DNA of 64,000 nucleotides from Dactylonectria macrodidyma (Eukaryota; Ascomycota; Sordariomycetes; Hypocreales; Nectriaceae), in NCBI GenBank assembly GCA_020744425.1, contig JAGMUV010000004.1, positions 2,418,001-2,482,000 on the forward strand, in the 5' to 3' direction. The position numbers and the translations under genes are program-made. The notes beneath the pieces were generated by a model, which saw only the letters and a program-made list of their open reading frames with translations, did no database searches and was not told where the DNA came from. Below, in pieces: positions 1-10,508 of this stretch (positions are counted from its first letter, which is position 1; each line of letters opens with the position of its first letter).

Positions 1-2
1 AC

Positions 3-509
3 TTCAAGCTGGTAGAAGACTCTCATCTTGAAACCAGGTGGTATATTCTGCTCGTTGCCCACTCAAAAGATGGCAGACGGTTCGGCAAGGACTATCTGGG
101 CTCGATGCCGAAAAAGGGCAAGATGAGAGGCCTCTTCACGGCGCAGGTCTCGGACAAGTTGTGTCGAGGACTGTTCGAGGAAGTGAACCATGGTGGCGAA
201 GTCGACGAGCACCTCCAGGATCAACTCATATGTTTCCAGGCCCTCTGCAACGGCTATTCTTCGTTTCCTCGTGGCGATAGTCCCGACGAAGCTTCGCTCG
301 GTGTGGTCATCGATGCTCTAGGCAACCTAGACATTAGAGACGCGAGAATGCGGAAGGAAAAGAATCATGAGCCCTTTGGCCACGGCTCGTTGCACACTCG
401 GACGGCGAGGTTTGTCGTCAGTGAGTTGCTACCTGCGGTAGAATTTTACAACAAAGGTGATTTGGTTAAGGGGTCTGGGTTGCTAGTCAAACCTCCAGTT
501 GATAATTGA
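3..509 (+). CDS. RNA 3'-terminal phosphate cyclase, C-terminal part (5' end outside window)
   Basis: The open frame enters from the window edge with no start and runs 168 codons to a TGA. RNA 3'-phosphate cyclases convert a 3'-phosphate end to a 2',3'-cyclic phosphate using ATP. What is visible matches the C-terminal half of the family: a glycine-rich stretch, then HLQDQLICFQALCNG, then HTRTARFVVSELLP before the final strand. The His in the HTRTA motif sits where RtcA-type enzymes carry the nucleotidylated histidine; the rRNA-processing relative Rcl1 lacks it, so I favour an active RtcA-type enzyme over Rcl1. The N-terminal half, including most of the nucleotide site, cannot be seen. It ends about 415 bases before the convergent dioxygenase gene. 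Confidence 0.8.
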   Translation, partial: FKLVEDSHLETRWYILLVAHSKDGRRFGKDYLGSMPKKGKMRGLFTAQVSDKLCRGLFEEVNHGGEVDEHLQDQLICFQALCNGYSSFPRGDSPDEASLGVVIDALGNLDIRDARMRKEKNHEPFGHGSLHTRTARFVVSELLPAVEFYNKGDLVKGSGLLVKPPVDN

Positions 510-924
510 GTCTTTGAGGCTACCTCATCTAAGTAGGCGTCTATCACAATTGGTGGGCCGCCCGCATCAAAGGAAGGCAATCAACATGATACAAGCCTAA
601 TAAAATCGAGAACGGCCTGAGGCCCTCTTGTGTCTCGTGATAACTCATGTGCGTGTGACGTGTGCGGTTTTAGAGCCTATGGATGCGGACCCAGCGTCGA
701 CTCTGTAACACCACTTACTCTCTGTAGACCCCCACCAAATGAGTCAAGAAACACTGACACAAAATTCTCTCACTTCTCACACGAGTAAGGCACTTAATGA
801 GGCCGGCCACTATTGACGCCCTAGGTGATATGGTTGCACCGACTTTGCAGTGGTATATTTTGTGGCTAATCCTATTTGGAAGTGCACGTCGCGCTCACAG
901 GTTGATGCCCAAGCCCTCATACGA
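510..924. other. Convergent 3' intergenic region
   Basis: This 415-base stretch lies between the stop codons of the cyclase and dioxygenase genes. It should hold their 3' untranslated regions and polyadenylation sites. Short open frames here have no recognisable content. Confidence 0.5.
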
Positions 925-2125
925 CTACAGCTTCGGTGAAGCAGGGACGGACCCAAACCTATATTGCGCCCACCCAAAACTACCCTCGTGTAACGTCCAA
1001 GTCTGCTTGCCCCAATCCTCACCCGCTGCTCCTGCCGCGATATACACAGGCATCAAGTGGTCCATAAAGGGGTGTGCTTGATGCGCGTCGCCGCGTTTAG
1101 TGACGGCTGCCATCTTTTCCTCTCGCAGCGCGGGGTCGACCTCGACGGCCTCTTTCAACGCGTTGTCGAAACTCACGGTATACGGCATTGGCTCGTTGTT
1201 TCCCTCATACATGTAATGCATGTCGCGAAGGTTGTGAACCGACATGCCAGCACCGATGATAACGATGCCTTGCTCTCGCAACGCAGCGACGGCGCGACCC
1301 AAGGCATAGTGAGCATGGGGATCCTCGTTCTTATACAGGGAAACTTGGACCAGGGGTACGTTTAGAGGGTTAGTTTCCGGGTTGAACGCTGTGACCATGG
1401 TGAGTATCTTCGTCTTGTGAGTCGGGACCGCTTTGACATACCGACGTGAAAGCCAGACCAAACGCCGTGGTCAAGGCCGCGCTTGACTCCATGTGACTGG
1501 ATTCCGGCTTCGGATAGCATGACCATAATCTTACTTGCGAGCTCGGGGTCTCCCTTGTTGGGATATTTTGCCTTGTAGAAGTGGTCCGGGAAGCCATAGA
1601 AACTGGGACTTGGTTAGCATTTCAGGCCGGTACGTATGGCGAATTTAGGCTCAAAGGCATACTCATAGATCAGGTCCATTTGCACTTCTTTGTTGACGTG
1701 GATGGCACCCTCTTCGCCCATCCAATGAGCCGAAAATACAACGACAGCCTTTGGCTTGACCTGCTGCGTGATCTCCTTACCAATCTGTTGGAGGATTGGG
1801 TACACGGGGTGCTTGGTTTGGTACTGAACATCCGGCTGTGGTGGGGGTTGCTGTTAGACGAATTCTCTCATCTATATACGAGTGAATAACTCACCCCTCC
1901 ATGGCTGAAAAAGTAAACGGGTGTTCTTGGTGTTATCGCCATCTTTGCTGGTGAAGACGCACTAGAAGCAGCAGCACTGGTACTCTGTTGTGTTGAGAAC
2001 CAATCTATTCCGGCCCGTTGCAGTGTAGATGTAAATGCCTTGAGGGGCGAGGCGCCGAGAAAGGCAAACATAGCCACGGCAAGGGACAAGCCGATTAGCG
2101 CGCGGAAAGACAGTGCCTGGCTCAT
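925..2125 (-). CDS. Extradiol ring-cleavage dioxygenase, LigB/DODA type, with hydrophobic N-terminus
   Basis: Four exons are inferred: 2125-1895, 1835-1663, 1602-1442 and 1388-925. All three introns have GT..AG borders and the joined frame gives 342 residues. Class III extradiol dioxygenases cleave catechol-type rings with non-haem Fe(II). The family pattern is clear: FFSHGG (His75), SAHWMGE (His114), GLDHGVWSGFH, and a C-terminal HALGR-like block with GAGMSVHNLRDM. Residues 8-28 are strongly hydrophobic and followed by a Ser/Ala-rich linker, which resembles a signal peptide or membrane anchor and is unusual for this normally cytosolic family. A second in-frame ATG at codon 62 (1942) would start a protein of about 281 residues, the usual family length. 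The true substrate (DOPA-like, or another catechol) cannot be told. An apparent start further upstream at 2134 is TTG, so I use the ATG at 2125. Confidence 0.87.
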
Positions 2126-3392
2126 GATGGGCAATTGGTTTGGTAGAATCGGGCCCCTCTTTAGGGAATTCGTTGTTGGTGATGGACTGGGCGAGGCCTC
2201 GAGTTTTGGATACTCGCTACATCCGTATATCCAGCCCCGGAATCTCCCTTCACGGAGCGCCCAAGCTGAACATGGAAGCCGCGCGGGAAACTTTGTCCAG
2301 TGGAGACGAGCACGGAATATGGTAGGATGCAGCTGATTCAGCCTGCTAACTAATTCCCACGAACGTACGAATACGGACTGCCGAGAGCTACTTACTTATC
2401 GGATTACAACGTACGAAGTAGTCGAGCTGTCCATGTGCGGACCCACAGTGGTTGCTGTCCCCTAACACTCCCCTGTTTTAACACCAACCCCAGGTCTTGG
2501 GCAGTTGGTGCTGGCTGCCTGGGCGATCATGCGTGTTGAATGAGAAAACATATTTGAGTTGAAGACAATTGGTCTTGCCATTGTCGTGCCAAGATAAGAG
2601 AAGCCATGATAGCTGCGTAGGAAAATCAGGCAGGCGAGGTAAGGTCCTCAAGGTGTGCGTCCTCGGCCAGGACTCATGATGCCTAAATCGATTCCTGCAG
2701 AGATTGTCCAGAGCCAATGACACCTGTTTCAGCACCAAAAGGTATATACAACCTACAGAAACAAAAATCTAGCTTAGGTAGACACAGGTGCCTAGATTAT
2801 TGTGTCTCGACTGAAGGGCACTGTCGGTGACGTTGTGGTCCACATGTTTCTACCTGCCCAGAAGCAGGAATCGAACAGGGTGAAGCCAAGTCATGACTTC
2901 AGGGGCAACAGCTTGCCAAGCAACGCCAGACGCTCACAACAGAACTCCATGACCAAAACGAATTCCAATACTTGGATAGTAACTCAAAAGTGGCATGGAA
3001 TCGAATAAAGAAAACTGACCCCTCTACAAAGCAGTGAATGAACAAAGGGTTGAGCGAAGAGTTAAGCCGGTCACTGTCACGGTTCACGGAGAAACCATGG
3101 CCCGCAGCGCGTCGTTCGAGACCTAACGTCCATTTGTTGGTTGCTGTGCCAGAAAAAGCGTCCCCAGAGTCAACTGTGCAAATTTGGGCATGTGAGCGAG
3201 CGCCAGTGAAACGAGCCTCATCCATCCCAGGGTCATCGACAACGAATCTTTCTCCTCGCCTCCTCTTGCTCCACCTCCTACGAGCCCTAATCCATCTCAG
3301 GGAAGCTGAATTTTGCTTGCCCACGCCCTCGCGCCCTCCTCCTCTAGCCGCCTCACGTCCACCACCTTTCTCCCGGCTCTCGTCCTCCAGTC
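2126..3392. other. Divergent intergenic region, dioxygenase / nucleoporin
   Basis: This 1.27-kb stretch separates the start of the dioxygenase gene from the start of the nucleoporin gene, so it should contain both promoters. The part just before 3393 is pyrimidine-rich, as expected for a fungal 5' leader. Open frames on both strands overlap one another and show no domain. Confidence 0.5.
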
Positions 3393-4718
3393 ATGGCTCC
3401 TCTCATCCTCCACAACGTCCCCGACGACGAATGCTACGTCGGTGACGATGGCGTCAAACGGCCGTACGCCATGTATTTTAACCAGTATGATCAAGCTTTC
3501 TCTTCTCGTGAATACTCCTCGAATACTAACGTAGTTGTGCTCCCTAGACAAGATGCACCCTCAGGGAACCCTCGTTCGCGCCGTAATGTCGCCGAATCGG
3601 GTTCCTTTGGCAAATCAACCCGCCGCTCACGCTCTCGACCTGGCACTCCCGCGCGCAATCGCGAGAACCCAACCCTTGCGGCCGCCGATAAACTCTTTGG
3701 CGACTGGGTCTCCAACCAAGCAGCTCCCGTGGCCAGCCTCCAGCGTAAGAGCAGCGGCATGCTCCAGGAAGATCCCGCTCCCCAGCGCGCCGTTGTCTCG
3801 CGTCCCGTCGAGCTCATCCTTCGCGGCTATCGCTCCTCGACTCATCAGTATGCCGCCATCTCCCACTACGAATCGCTCGCCGGTAGCATCCTCGAGGACT
3901 ACCCTCGCGAGCCCCCGGCTTCCCAGCGCCGGTACAAGTCGGAGCTGCGAGACCCCAGTTTCACGCGACGCCGGACACTGAGCGCGGACGAGAGAGCACT
4001 GGTCAATCGCGCAGATGGAGGAGAGCACTGGGTCAAGGTCACATTTGAGAGCTCGGAAGCCGCCGATGCCGCCATGTTCGCCAGCCCCCAAAGGATACTG
4101 GGACACTTGGTATATGCCGAGTCATACCGTGGACTCCCGCCGGCCAAAGACGAGGCCTGTCCTGATGTCGATGCCGCAATGAACGACCACACTCGGTCCA
4201 ACAGCATGCCCGCCGGCATCAGCGCGACGAAGCGTAAGAGCATAAGCAGCATGCCCACGTCCTTTAACAGCCGTCTGCTCGACCTCTCACCGCCCCATTC
4301 GCAGAGCTCCAGCTTGACCATGGACACGGGTACCATCGCCAACTCACATACCTCCAGCGCGACCGTCACCGAGACTATCCCTACAACCCCAAAAACGTCC
4401 AGCTCCGGCCTCGAGCCCCTCGAGATTCGCGAAGCGGATAGCGTCTTCTGTCGCAGAATCCCCACGGCTCGCCGCGTAAATCTCCTCCCCGCCGAGCAGG
4501 CCCTGCTTCCCCAGCAGTCCGTGATGCAGCGCTTTCTCAACGCCATCCCCTTCATCAAGTGGTTCGGTGGCAGCATGATTGGCAACGAAGTACCTCGTAC
4601 TGAGACTGGCGAGTTCGACTGGAACCGCGCAAGCCTATACTGGAAGCTCATCTGGTGGCTGGATGCCACCTTTGGGCTATTTGGAGGCGACGTGCTGAAC
4701 ATTGACAAGGATGATTAG
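3393..4718 (+). CDS. NUP53: Nup53/Nup35-type nucleoporin
   Basis: Nup53/Nup35 is a scaffold-linker nucleoporin that binds Nup170/Nup155 and the nuclear membrane. Two exons are inferred, 3393-3484 and 3548-4718, giving 420 residues. The 63-base intron has GTATGA, a perfect TACTAAC and CTAG; because its length divides by three, the frame stays open through it. The middle holds the MPPN (RRM-like) domain: a first strand in VELILRGY, then HYESLAGSILEDYP, and later WVKVTFESSEAADAAM followed by a strand ending in YAESYRG. The N-terminal third is low complexity with RSRR/SRPGTP stretches. The extreme C-terminus is rich in Trp and aromatic residues (YWKLIWWLDATFGLFGGD), matching the membrane-binding amphipathic helix of the family. 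It is convergent with the Ivy1-like gene. Confidence 0.85.
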   Translation: MAPLILHNVPDDECYVGDDGVKRPYAMYFNQYDQAFSSREYSSNTNVVVLPRQDAPSGNPRSRRNVAESGSFGKSTRRSRSRPGTPARNRENPTLAAADKLFGDWVSNQAAPVASLQRKSSGMLQEDPAPQRAVVSRPVELILRGYRSSTHQYAAISHYESLAGSILEDYPREPPASQRRYKSELRDPSFTRRRTLSADERALVNRADGGEHWVKVTFESSEAADAAMFASPQRILGHLVYAESYRGLPPAKDEACPDVDAAMNDHTRSNSMPAGISATKRKSISSMPTSFNSRLLDLSPPHSQSSSLTMDTGTIANSHTSSATVTETIPTTPKTSSSGLEPLEIREADSVFCRRIPTARRVNLLPAEQALLPQQSVMQRFLNAIPFIKWFGGSMIGNEVPRTETGEFDWNRASLYWKLIWWLDATFGLFGGDVLNIDKDD

Positions 4719-5066
4719 AACAACGGAGACACAAAAGGGGCAGGGGTTCTGGAACATGCAACCTCGAGGGCAGTTAGACTGTACGAGATGAGAGATGATT
4801 CAAAGAGTGGCCGCAGCATGTAAAATCACGGCTCATGGATGGCGTCAGGCGTGTCATTGGATGGCGGGGGGACTCAATCTGCTTCAACTAGAAACGGAGC
4901 TTATCACGAACCGTTAATAATGTTTGTACAACAACATGGTGCCTATGCAAATCTATTACCAGTGGAAGCCGCCCCGCACTGTGATCAGGATACCCCCAAC
5001 ATGCCCACGTCAACGCCGACAGATATAATTCAACACAACTCAAACGCGCGCGCGTAATACATCAAA
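4719..5066. other. Convergent 3' intergenic region
   Basis: These 348 bases lie between two stop codons. There is a short CGCGCGCG run near 5045. No gene is visible. Confidence 0.5.
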
Positions 5067-6533
5067 CTAGCGTGAGGCATCGTCGAGATCCCCAACCCAC
5101 ACTGCTTCCGGGGAGCTCTCATCCGTAACGAGCTCTGGTGAGCTTAGTCCCGGCGGCCCTGATCCAGGCGACACGTGGCCATGCGAACCTTCCCCGTGCC
5201 CGTTTTCGTCGTGACTCCCGTGTTGCTCGTCCGTACTCTGAGCATGTGTGTCCTCCTCTTCTCCATCGTCGGCCTCGACTACGGGCATGAGCAGTTCGGG
5301 TCGGTGGTAATCGTCTCCATCATCATTAGTGCTGGTGTCTACGCCTCCGAATCCGGCCACGACGGAATCAAAGGTGACGTCTGTGGGGATGCGGCGGATC
5401 GGCTGTGGCGAAAAGGGGCGCGCGTTGCGAGGCTTGTTGAAGTCGGCCGAGAAGACGCTGTCACTGTCACCGCTTCCACCACTTGGTCTCGAGTCGTTAG
5501 CCAGAGCCGCAAGGGACTGGTATCGCTCAGTATCTACGAGCAGACTGTCGCTCCTGGCGTGGCCTGGTCTGGATACTTCGGAACCTGAGTCGGGGAGGAT
5601 ACTCTTAGGCGGCAGGATTGAAAAGAGCTTAGCAGTCTCGGCACTGCCGCCAACGCCACCGAGGTTCGTGCTGTCGTCTTCGTTCGCAAACAGGTCCTGT
5701 CCTTTCTCCAGCAGATCGTCCAGGCCACCTCCAGTCCAGCCTTTTCTCGCTAGGCTCTCAAATATGTCCACCTCTGCACGAACCAAGCTGCAACTGGCAT
5801 CGACAATCCTCCCGCTTGTTTCTTGGCTCTCCCGTAGCAGCGCTCGCGCATGGTCCGCATGCAATGTCGTCAGGCCGTCCAGCTTGTTAGTCAATTCGAC
5901 CAAGTGCGCTCGGAAGCGCGCGACGTCTCGCCTCCGCTGCTTGTGCAGCTTCATACCCTCCTTCTCGAGGCGCTTGATCTCTTTGCTTTGCGCTTTGACT
6001 TTTTGCTTGTATGTCTCCTCCTCATCATCGATAACAGTCTGCCACTTGTCGAGGTCGTGCAGTAGAGGCACCTCGAAGGAACGGTAAACGGTTTCTGAGA
6101 GGATCTGCTGGTGGTTCGCGACAAGGTGGTGGACGCCCGAGGCGGACATTAGCATATCGGCTGTGCATGAACCCTTCGTCGTAAAACTAGCCGTGATGCT
6201 GGCCGCGCCAGGGGGGCCGATAGGCTCGGCGCGGGCCTCCTTGAGTCGCGCGCATGCTTCTAGAGCAGAGCCGAACGTCGAGGCAGCGTTTGAGAGGCTG
6301 GCAAGAGCGAGGCGGTAGGCCTTTGCGGAAGATAAGAGATCTGAATAGGCCTGCTGGGACTGTCCGAGGTCGGCTTTGGAGAGGACGGCATGGGTGGGTC
6401 GCGGCGGCGGAGGGAGCGGCAAACTGAATTGTGAGAGAGGATTCGCGGTGGACGCAATAGAGTAGACGGGAGAGCCTGGGACGGGTGGTAGGTTGGACGG
6501 CGTCGGTGATGCCGATCGGGATTGCTCGGCCAT
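5067..6533 (-). CDS. Ivy1-like I-BAR protein
   Basis: Single exon of 488 residues beginning at an ATG at 6533. In yeast, Ivy1 is a phospholipid-binding inverted-BAR protein that interacts with the Rab Ypt7 and acts at the vacuole. Residues 1-45 are Pro/Ser-rich. Residues from about 48 to 275 are largely helical: the LSKADLGQSQQAYSDLL opening and the ASTFGSALEACARLK segment are typical of the fungal family, and a long charged coiled coil (KQKVKAQSKEIKRLEKEG) follows. The C-terminal third is disordered, Ser/Asp/Gly-rich and acidic, with a His/Gly-rich stretch (EEDTHAQSTDEQHGSHDENG). The assignment rests on the helical core only, so a more general BAR-type protein remains possible. Confidence 0.72.
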   Translation of the reverse strand: MAEQSRSASPTPSNLPPVPGSPVYSIASTANPLSQFSLPLPPPPRPTHAVLSKADLGQSQQAYSDLLSSAKAYRLALASLSNAASTFGSALEACARLKEARAEPIGPPGAASITASFTTKGSCTADMLMSASGVHHLVANHQQILSETVYRSFEVPLLHDLDKWQTVIDDEEETYKQKVKAQSKEIKRLEKEGMKLHKQRRRDVARFRAHLVELTNKLDGLTTLHADHARALLRESQETSGRIVDASCSLVRAEVDIFESLARKGWTGGGLDDLLEKGQDLFANEDDSTNLGGVGGSAETAKLFSILPPKSILPDSGSEVSRPGHARSDSLLVDTERYQSLAALANDSRPSGGSGDSDSVFSADFNKPRNARPFSPQPIRRIPTDVTFDSVVAGFGGVDTSTNDDGDDYHRPELLMPVVEADDGEEEDTHAQSTDEQHGSHDENGHGEGSHGHVSPGSGPPGLSSPELVTDESSPEAVWVGDLDDASR

Positions 6534-7300
6534 GTTTGTTTATCTAGAGTCGGAGACCGGGAACAGGGACGGCATCACAGGTTTTGAAGCGGGATGGAAG
6601 ACGGCTCGTTCAGCCGACGCAGTAGGGCGCACGGGAGGTACAGGACAAGAAGGGCATATCGTGTTGGGCGACAAGAACAGTATCGCCCTGGTGAAGCCGG
6701 CGGAGTGAGGGAGGAGAAGTGCGTGGATAGAAGAGAAGAAGTCGAAGCGAGGCGGGAGGATCAAGATTAGTGCAACTGTAGTGGAGGTTTAGTGTTTTGC
6801 ACGGCGAGGCGTGCACTGTGCAAGACGAACGGTTGGAGAGAGCTGGGTGCTTTACTGGATGGTCGAGAATTACAGAGGCCATGCTCCACTGTAAATTACG
6901 CTTCCCCCACTGAGCGCTGGGAGCGCTTAGTGGCTCTTTAGGAGGCTCTTGGAATGCACGTCATCCCGCATAAGAAGTGCGCAAGGTCCTCACTAACTGT
7001 ACCAAAAAGCTGCCTAATGTCACCAGGAGACGAGGCCTCTGCCGACATGTCCCATCGTATCACGGGGCACCATGTCAGATAGAAGCCACGCGGCAATCGC
7101 GGATGCAGAAGATGATTGGCCTGAGATCGTACTCGTGGGTTTCCAATGTGACACTGTGCCTTTATGGACGAAGCGTCTTGTTCATACACTCATGTGAGCG
7201 GGCTCCTACACCGACTGTCTAAAGCTCTGAGGCCAGCGTGGATCTAACGGCCTGGATATGTGATATAAGCAGGCTGTTTTATCTCTCTTTTTCTCATCAG
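6534..7300. other. Upstream region of the Ivy1-like gene
   Basis: This 767-base region lies between the start of the Ivy1-like gene and the stop of the thioesterase gene on the same strand. It should contain the Ivy1-like promoter and leader and the thioesterase 3' end. No coding content is supported. Confidence 0.5.
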
Positions 7301-8237
7301 TCAAAGCTCGCGGTCTCGGGTTGCAGTACCTGCAGTAGGAGGAAGTCTCTCCCTCAAGAAAGCCTCCACTGAATCCAGCTCCTCCAGGCAAGCAGAGTGA
7401 CCCATGCCCCTGGCAATATGTCATTAGAACAAAATATTCCCATTGTCATCAAAGCCTTTTTTTTCTGGCAAGTACTTACGGGTGGGTCGTCCATGAGACA
7501 TCATATCCAAGCTCCTTAAGCCTATCCGCGCTCAACTTTCCACGGGCGGTGGGGACGATGGGGTCCTGGTCGCCGTGGTGCATGATAATAGGCGTCTGGT
7601 GGTTGGGGTCACCGGGCGTGATCATGTCAGGGAACTGCTGGGACATCAGTAGCCAGGCCGAAAGGCCTACGATGCCGGCGAGCTTGGCAGAAAACGTGAG
7701 GCCGGAGATGATGGACATGGCGCCGCCCTGCGAGAAGCCACCCAGGACGATGCGATCCGAAGGGATGCCCGAGTTGATCTCGTCTTGGATCAGGCCGTGA
7801 AAGTACTTCTGGCTGATCTTGATGCCCTCAGTGTCCTCGTTGCGAATGAGGGTGTTGACATCACCGCCTAGAGCTACCTAGGTCTGGCGTTAAATGCGAT
7901 TCTGTGAAATCGGGACCGGTATCAAACGTACCACGTCAAACCATCCTGGCATCTGCATCCCTCCATTCTTATCCAAAATATGTCAGTGCACTCTTCCCAA
8001 CTGCCGAGTCCCCCCCTGCATCATAACCATGGGGTTCCAACTCACGACGGTGATAGGGATCTTGGGGGCATGAGGAAGGATGAACTTAACCTCCTCCAGT
8101 CGCTGCCGCCGGCGCCAGTTCTCGACGGCGGAGACCCAACCGTGGCCGGTATCGCCCAGGCCGTGGACGAAGATGACGGTGGCCGTGTGCTGGGCCGCAG
8201 CCGGGAAAACGAGAGGAGCCGCACGTCGAAGAGACAT
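7301..8237 (-). CDS. APT1: Acyl-protein thioesterase 1 (lysophospholipase-like alpha/beta hydrolase)
   Basis: Acyl-protein thioesterases remove palmitate from S-acylated proteins in the cytosol and also act on lysophospholipids. Four exons are inferred: 8237-8046, 7967-7932 (only 12 codons), 7877-7480 and 7409-7301. Together they give 244 residues, close to the family's usual 220-245. Landmarks appear in order: FVHGLGDTGHGW, KFILPHAP, MPGWFD spanning the mini-exon, the nucleophile elbow GGFSQGG (Ser125), HGDQDP (Asp181) and HPGMGHSACLEEL (His213). These are the full Ser-Asp-His triad. The intron before the mini-exon ends in AAG instead of the usual CAG/TAG. The last exon gives a clean family-type C-terminus, which supports the splice model. 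Confidence 0.9.
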
Positions 8238-8912
8238 TATGGCGATGGTGGCAGAATGGATGGATGGTGGAGGCTGGAAAATGCTGAGCTAAGTTTACCT
8301 GAAGGGAGAGGTCGATAATGAAGCGGCCGGATATATCTGTGCTGCAATCGGTTGGCGGTCACAGCCTTGCAGGGCTTCCGAAAGTGGAGCTCGGATGCCA
8401 GGTGCGTCCAACTGCAGCAAATGTCGCCTTGAGCTGCAGGGCCGCTTACCCTACACGATCTTGTTCAAGGGGAGGGAACCAGTGATTTCTCAGCATTGAA
8501 AATCTAGTTGCAAATGAGGGTCATCACCGCGAGTGAGGCCGCGCAGTGCGGTGTGCCAGGGTTATGGGATGTTTCCACACAGCCCGCTGCCTCATGATTG
8601 ACCCCGAAATTACACACTGTTCAGCTACCCGGCTCGACACAATTTGAGCTCAAATACTATTAATAACGCATTTGTCGATTGTCAACACAACAATCAATTG
8701 CAGAGGGAATAATTAAGTAGATTACCACGTGAATGCATGATTGATATTAGAGATAAGACGGACGCCAGGGATTATTGTTCCGTGAGGCGTCTGGGTACAT
8801 GATACGCGAAGCGCATCTACAGGGGTCTGACGACTTACACGGGATGCAAATATTCGAACTCGCACAAGAGGCTGTTATCCTTGCTCAAAATTGACATGTA
8901 TTGTTAATTCTT
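8238..8912. other. Upstream region of the thioesterase gene
   Basis: This 675-base stretch lies between the thioesterase start and the LRR gene stop. The part around 8640-8760 is AT-rich. It should contain the thioesterase promoter. No gene is visible. Confidence 0.5.
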
Positions 8913-10508
8913 TCACGAGTCTTGATTACTTGATTCTTCTACGATGAACGGTGCCGGATAACCTTCTGGTACTCCCCAATTGCCCCTACCCGTCCTCGTC
9001 GGGCCGCATCGCCATGAACAACCCCGATGAATGAACGGCACCGCCGTCTCCCCCTCTGCCATGCTCAGCGCCGCCACGCGGACCTGGACCGGACCATCTT
9101 GTGCCACGCGCTCGCAGGTTCGGATTTCACGCCACTCAATCCATTCCGCGGTGGGGACCACAATTGACTTGCGACAGCGTGAGCACTTCCAGCCGCCAGC
9201 CTCCTTCTGCCTGATCGCGCGCTCGAGAAGCTCACGGAGGTGGGAGAGGCCGTCGGGAATATAGTATCCCATTTCGGGGAGCTGGTCGCTGCGATAGCAC
9301 GCTCGAAGTGCTGTTTCCAGGAGGCTTGGTACTGCGCTCCCACCGACGAGGGTGCGACGCGTATTGGTTGTGGTTTGTGAAAGTGCTGGAGAGGAATTGC
9401 CTTCAAGCGTGTTTTCAACAGGGAGGATGAGAGAAGAGGGGCCAGAGGGAAGCCTGAAGTCAGACATGACTCGTCCAATTGTGTTTGAAAGCTGCAATGG
9501 AGAACGGCCAAGGGACCTGCTGACGAGATGCGGGATCAACAGGTCCTCCTCGCTGTCCTCCTTGTATTGATATAAAACAACATTGGAAGATTGTGCTTCG
9601 CCCTCACCCACATCATCGGCTTGCAGATCATGCTCCGGCTGCCAGAATGGATTCGGATGAAGGACAAGAGTGTGAAGCTTGTTGTTTGATTTGAGGAGTT
9701 CGAGCAGCTCAATCGGGAGATGACGTAGTCGGTTTTGAGACAGGTTGAGCTCCTTGAGATTGTGCAGCTTGGAAACGGCAGGAGGAAGCTCCCTCAGTTT
9801 GTTGCCTCGGAGGCTAAGGATAGTGAGATAGGTGATGTCAAAAATAGCGCCGGGAACTCGCATTAGCCGGTTCATGGCGAAGTAGATCTTGAGTTCGGGG
9901 TCCTTTTGTTCAAAGGCGACATCCTTTGTGACGAGAGGAATGCAAGAAAATTGCGAAAGAGGGCTGATGGTGTCATTAGAGACCTCCTCCAAGCCCATTG
10001 ACCAAAAGTCAATTGTCTCCTCTCCCTGCTCGAGGCATGCCCGCACCTTGTCGCGTGCCGTTTGCTCGGCCTTTGAGATGCTGCGCACAGCAGCGCGTCC
10101 CAGTTGCGGAAGTCTTGGCTTAGGTGGGATTGCTAGATGATCCATCATATCATCGCTCTCATTACCGTCACTGCCAAGGTACACACCACTGTCGGCCTGC
10201 CGCGTCCATTGTCGGCGCTGCTTGGGGACTGGGATAGAGTCGCCAAAGGTTGAGTCCGATGACGTGGGATGCTGCTGAAACCATGACCCAACGTATCGTT
10301 TCTTGCGTCGGCCTTCTACATAGTTGTCCAGAGCAGGGTCATCATCACTTGAGAAAACTGCCGGATCGCTGGAGTTGTACTTTAGAGGAGGCGCGTGATG
10401 AGCGCCCTGTTGACGGACGCGTTTCCGAGGATTGTTGCTGAAGCTTTGCGACTGCTCGTCCCAAGAGACGGCAGCCGGCATGTGCGGCAGAGATGGTTCT
10501 TCAGACAT
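8913..10508 (-). CDS. Leucine-rich repeat protein with Cys-rich C-terminal motif
   Basis: Single open frame. From the ATG at 10508 it gives 531 residues. The frame stays open to an ATG at 10778 (621 residues), but that extra N-terminus looks like translated leader, so I prefer 10508; this is not certain. The first 190 residues are disordered, with a conserved-looking WFQQHP and basic patches. Three leucine-rich repeats follow, including LTILSLRGNKLRELP and LKELNLSQNRLRHLPIELL, ending in an NPFW cap. After a low-complexity spacer, the C-terminus has KCSRCRK, a conserved Trp-rich segment (AEWIEWREIRTC) and HRGCSWRCGP, so paired Cys/His residues could bind zinc. LRRs usually bind proteins, but I cannot name a partner. 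I do not recognise a characterised orthologue. Confidence 0.72.
   Translation of the reverse strand: MSEEPSLPHMPAAVSWDEQSQSFSNNPRKRVRQQGAHHAPPLKYNSSDPAVFSSDDDPALDNYVEGRRKKRYVGSWFQQHPTSSDSTFGDSIPVPKQRRQWTRQADSGVYLGSDGNESDDMMDHLAIPPKPRLPQLGRAAVRSISKAEQTARDKVRACLEQGEETIDFWSMGLEEVSNDTISPLSQFSCIPLVTKDVAFEQKDPELKIYFAMNRLMRVPGAIFDITYLTILSLRGNKLRELPPAVSKLHNLKELNLSQNRLRHLPIELLELLKSNNKLHTLVLHPNPFWQPEHDLQADDVGEGEAQSSNVVLYQYKEDSEEDLLIPHLVSRSLGRSPLQLSNTIGRVMSDFRLPSGPSSLILPVENTLEGNSSPALSQTTTNTRRTLVGGSAVPSLLETALRACYRSDQLPEMGYYIPDGLSHLRELLERAIRQKEAGGWKCSRCRKSIVVPTAEWIEWREIRTCERVAQDGPVQVRVAALSMAEGETAVPFIHRGCSWRCGPTRTGRGNWGVPEGYPAPFIVEESSNQDS

Noticed and set aside
2840..2930. A B-box-like GTTCGATTC on the minus strand near 2876
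   Set aside because: The flanking bases do not form a T stem and no acceptor or anticodon arms can be found, so it is not a tRNA.
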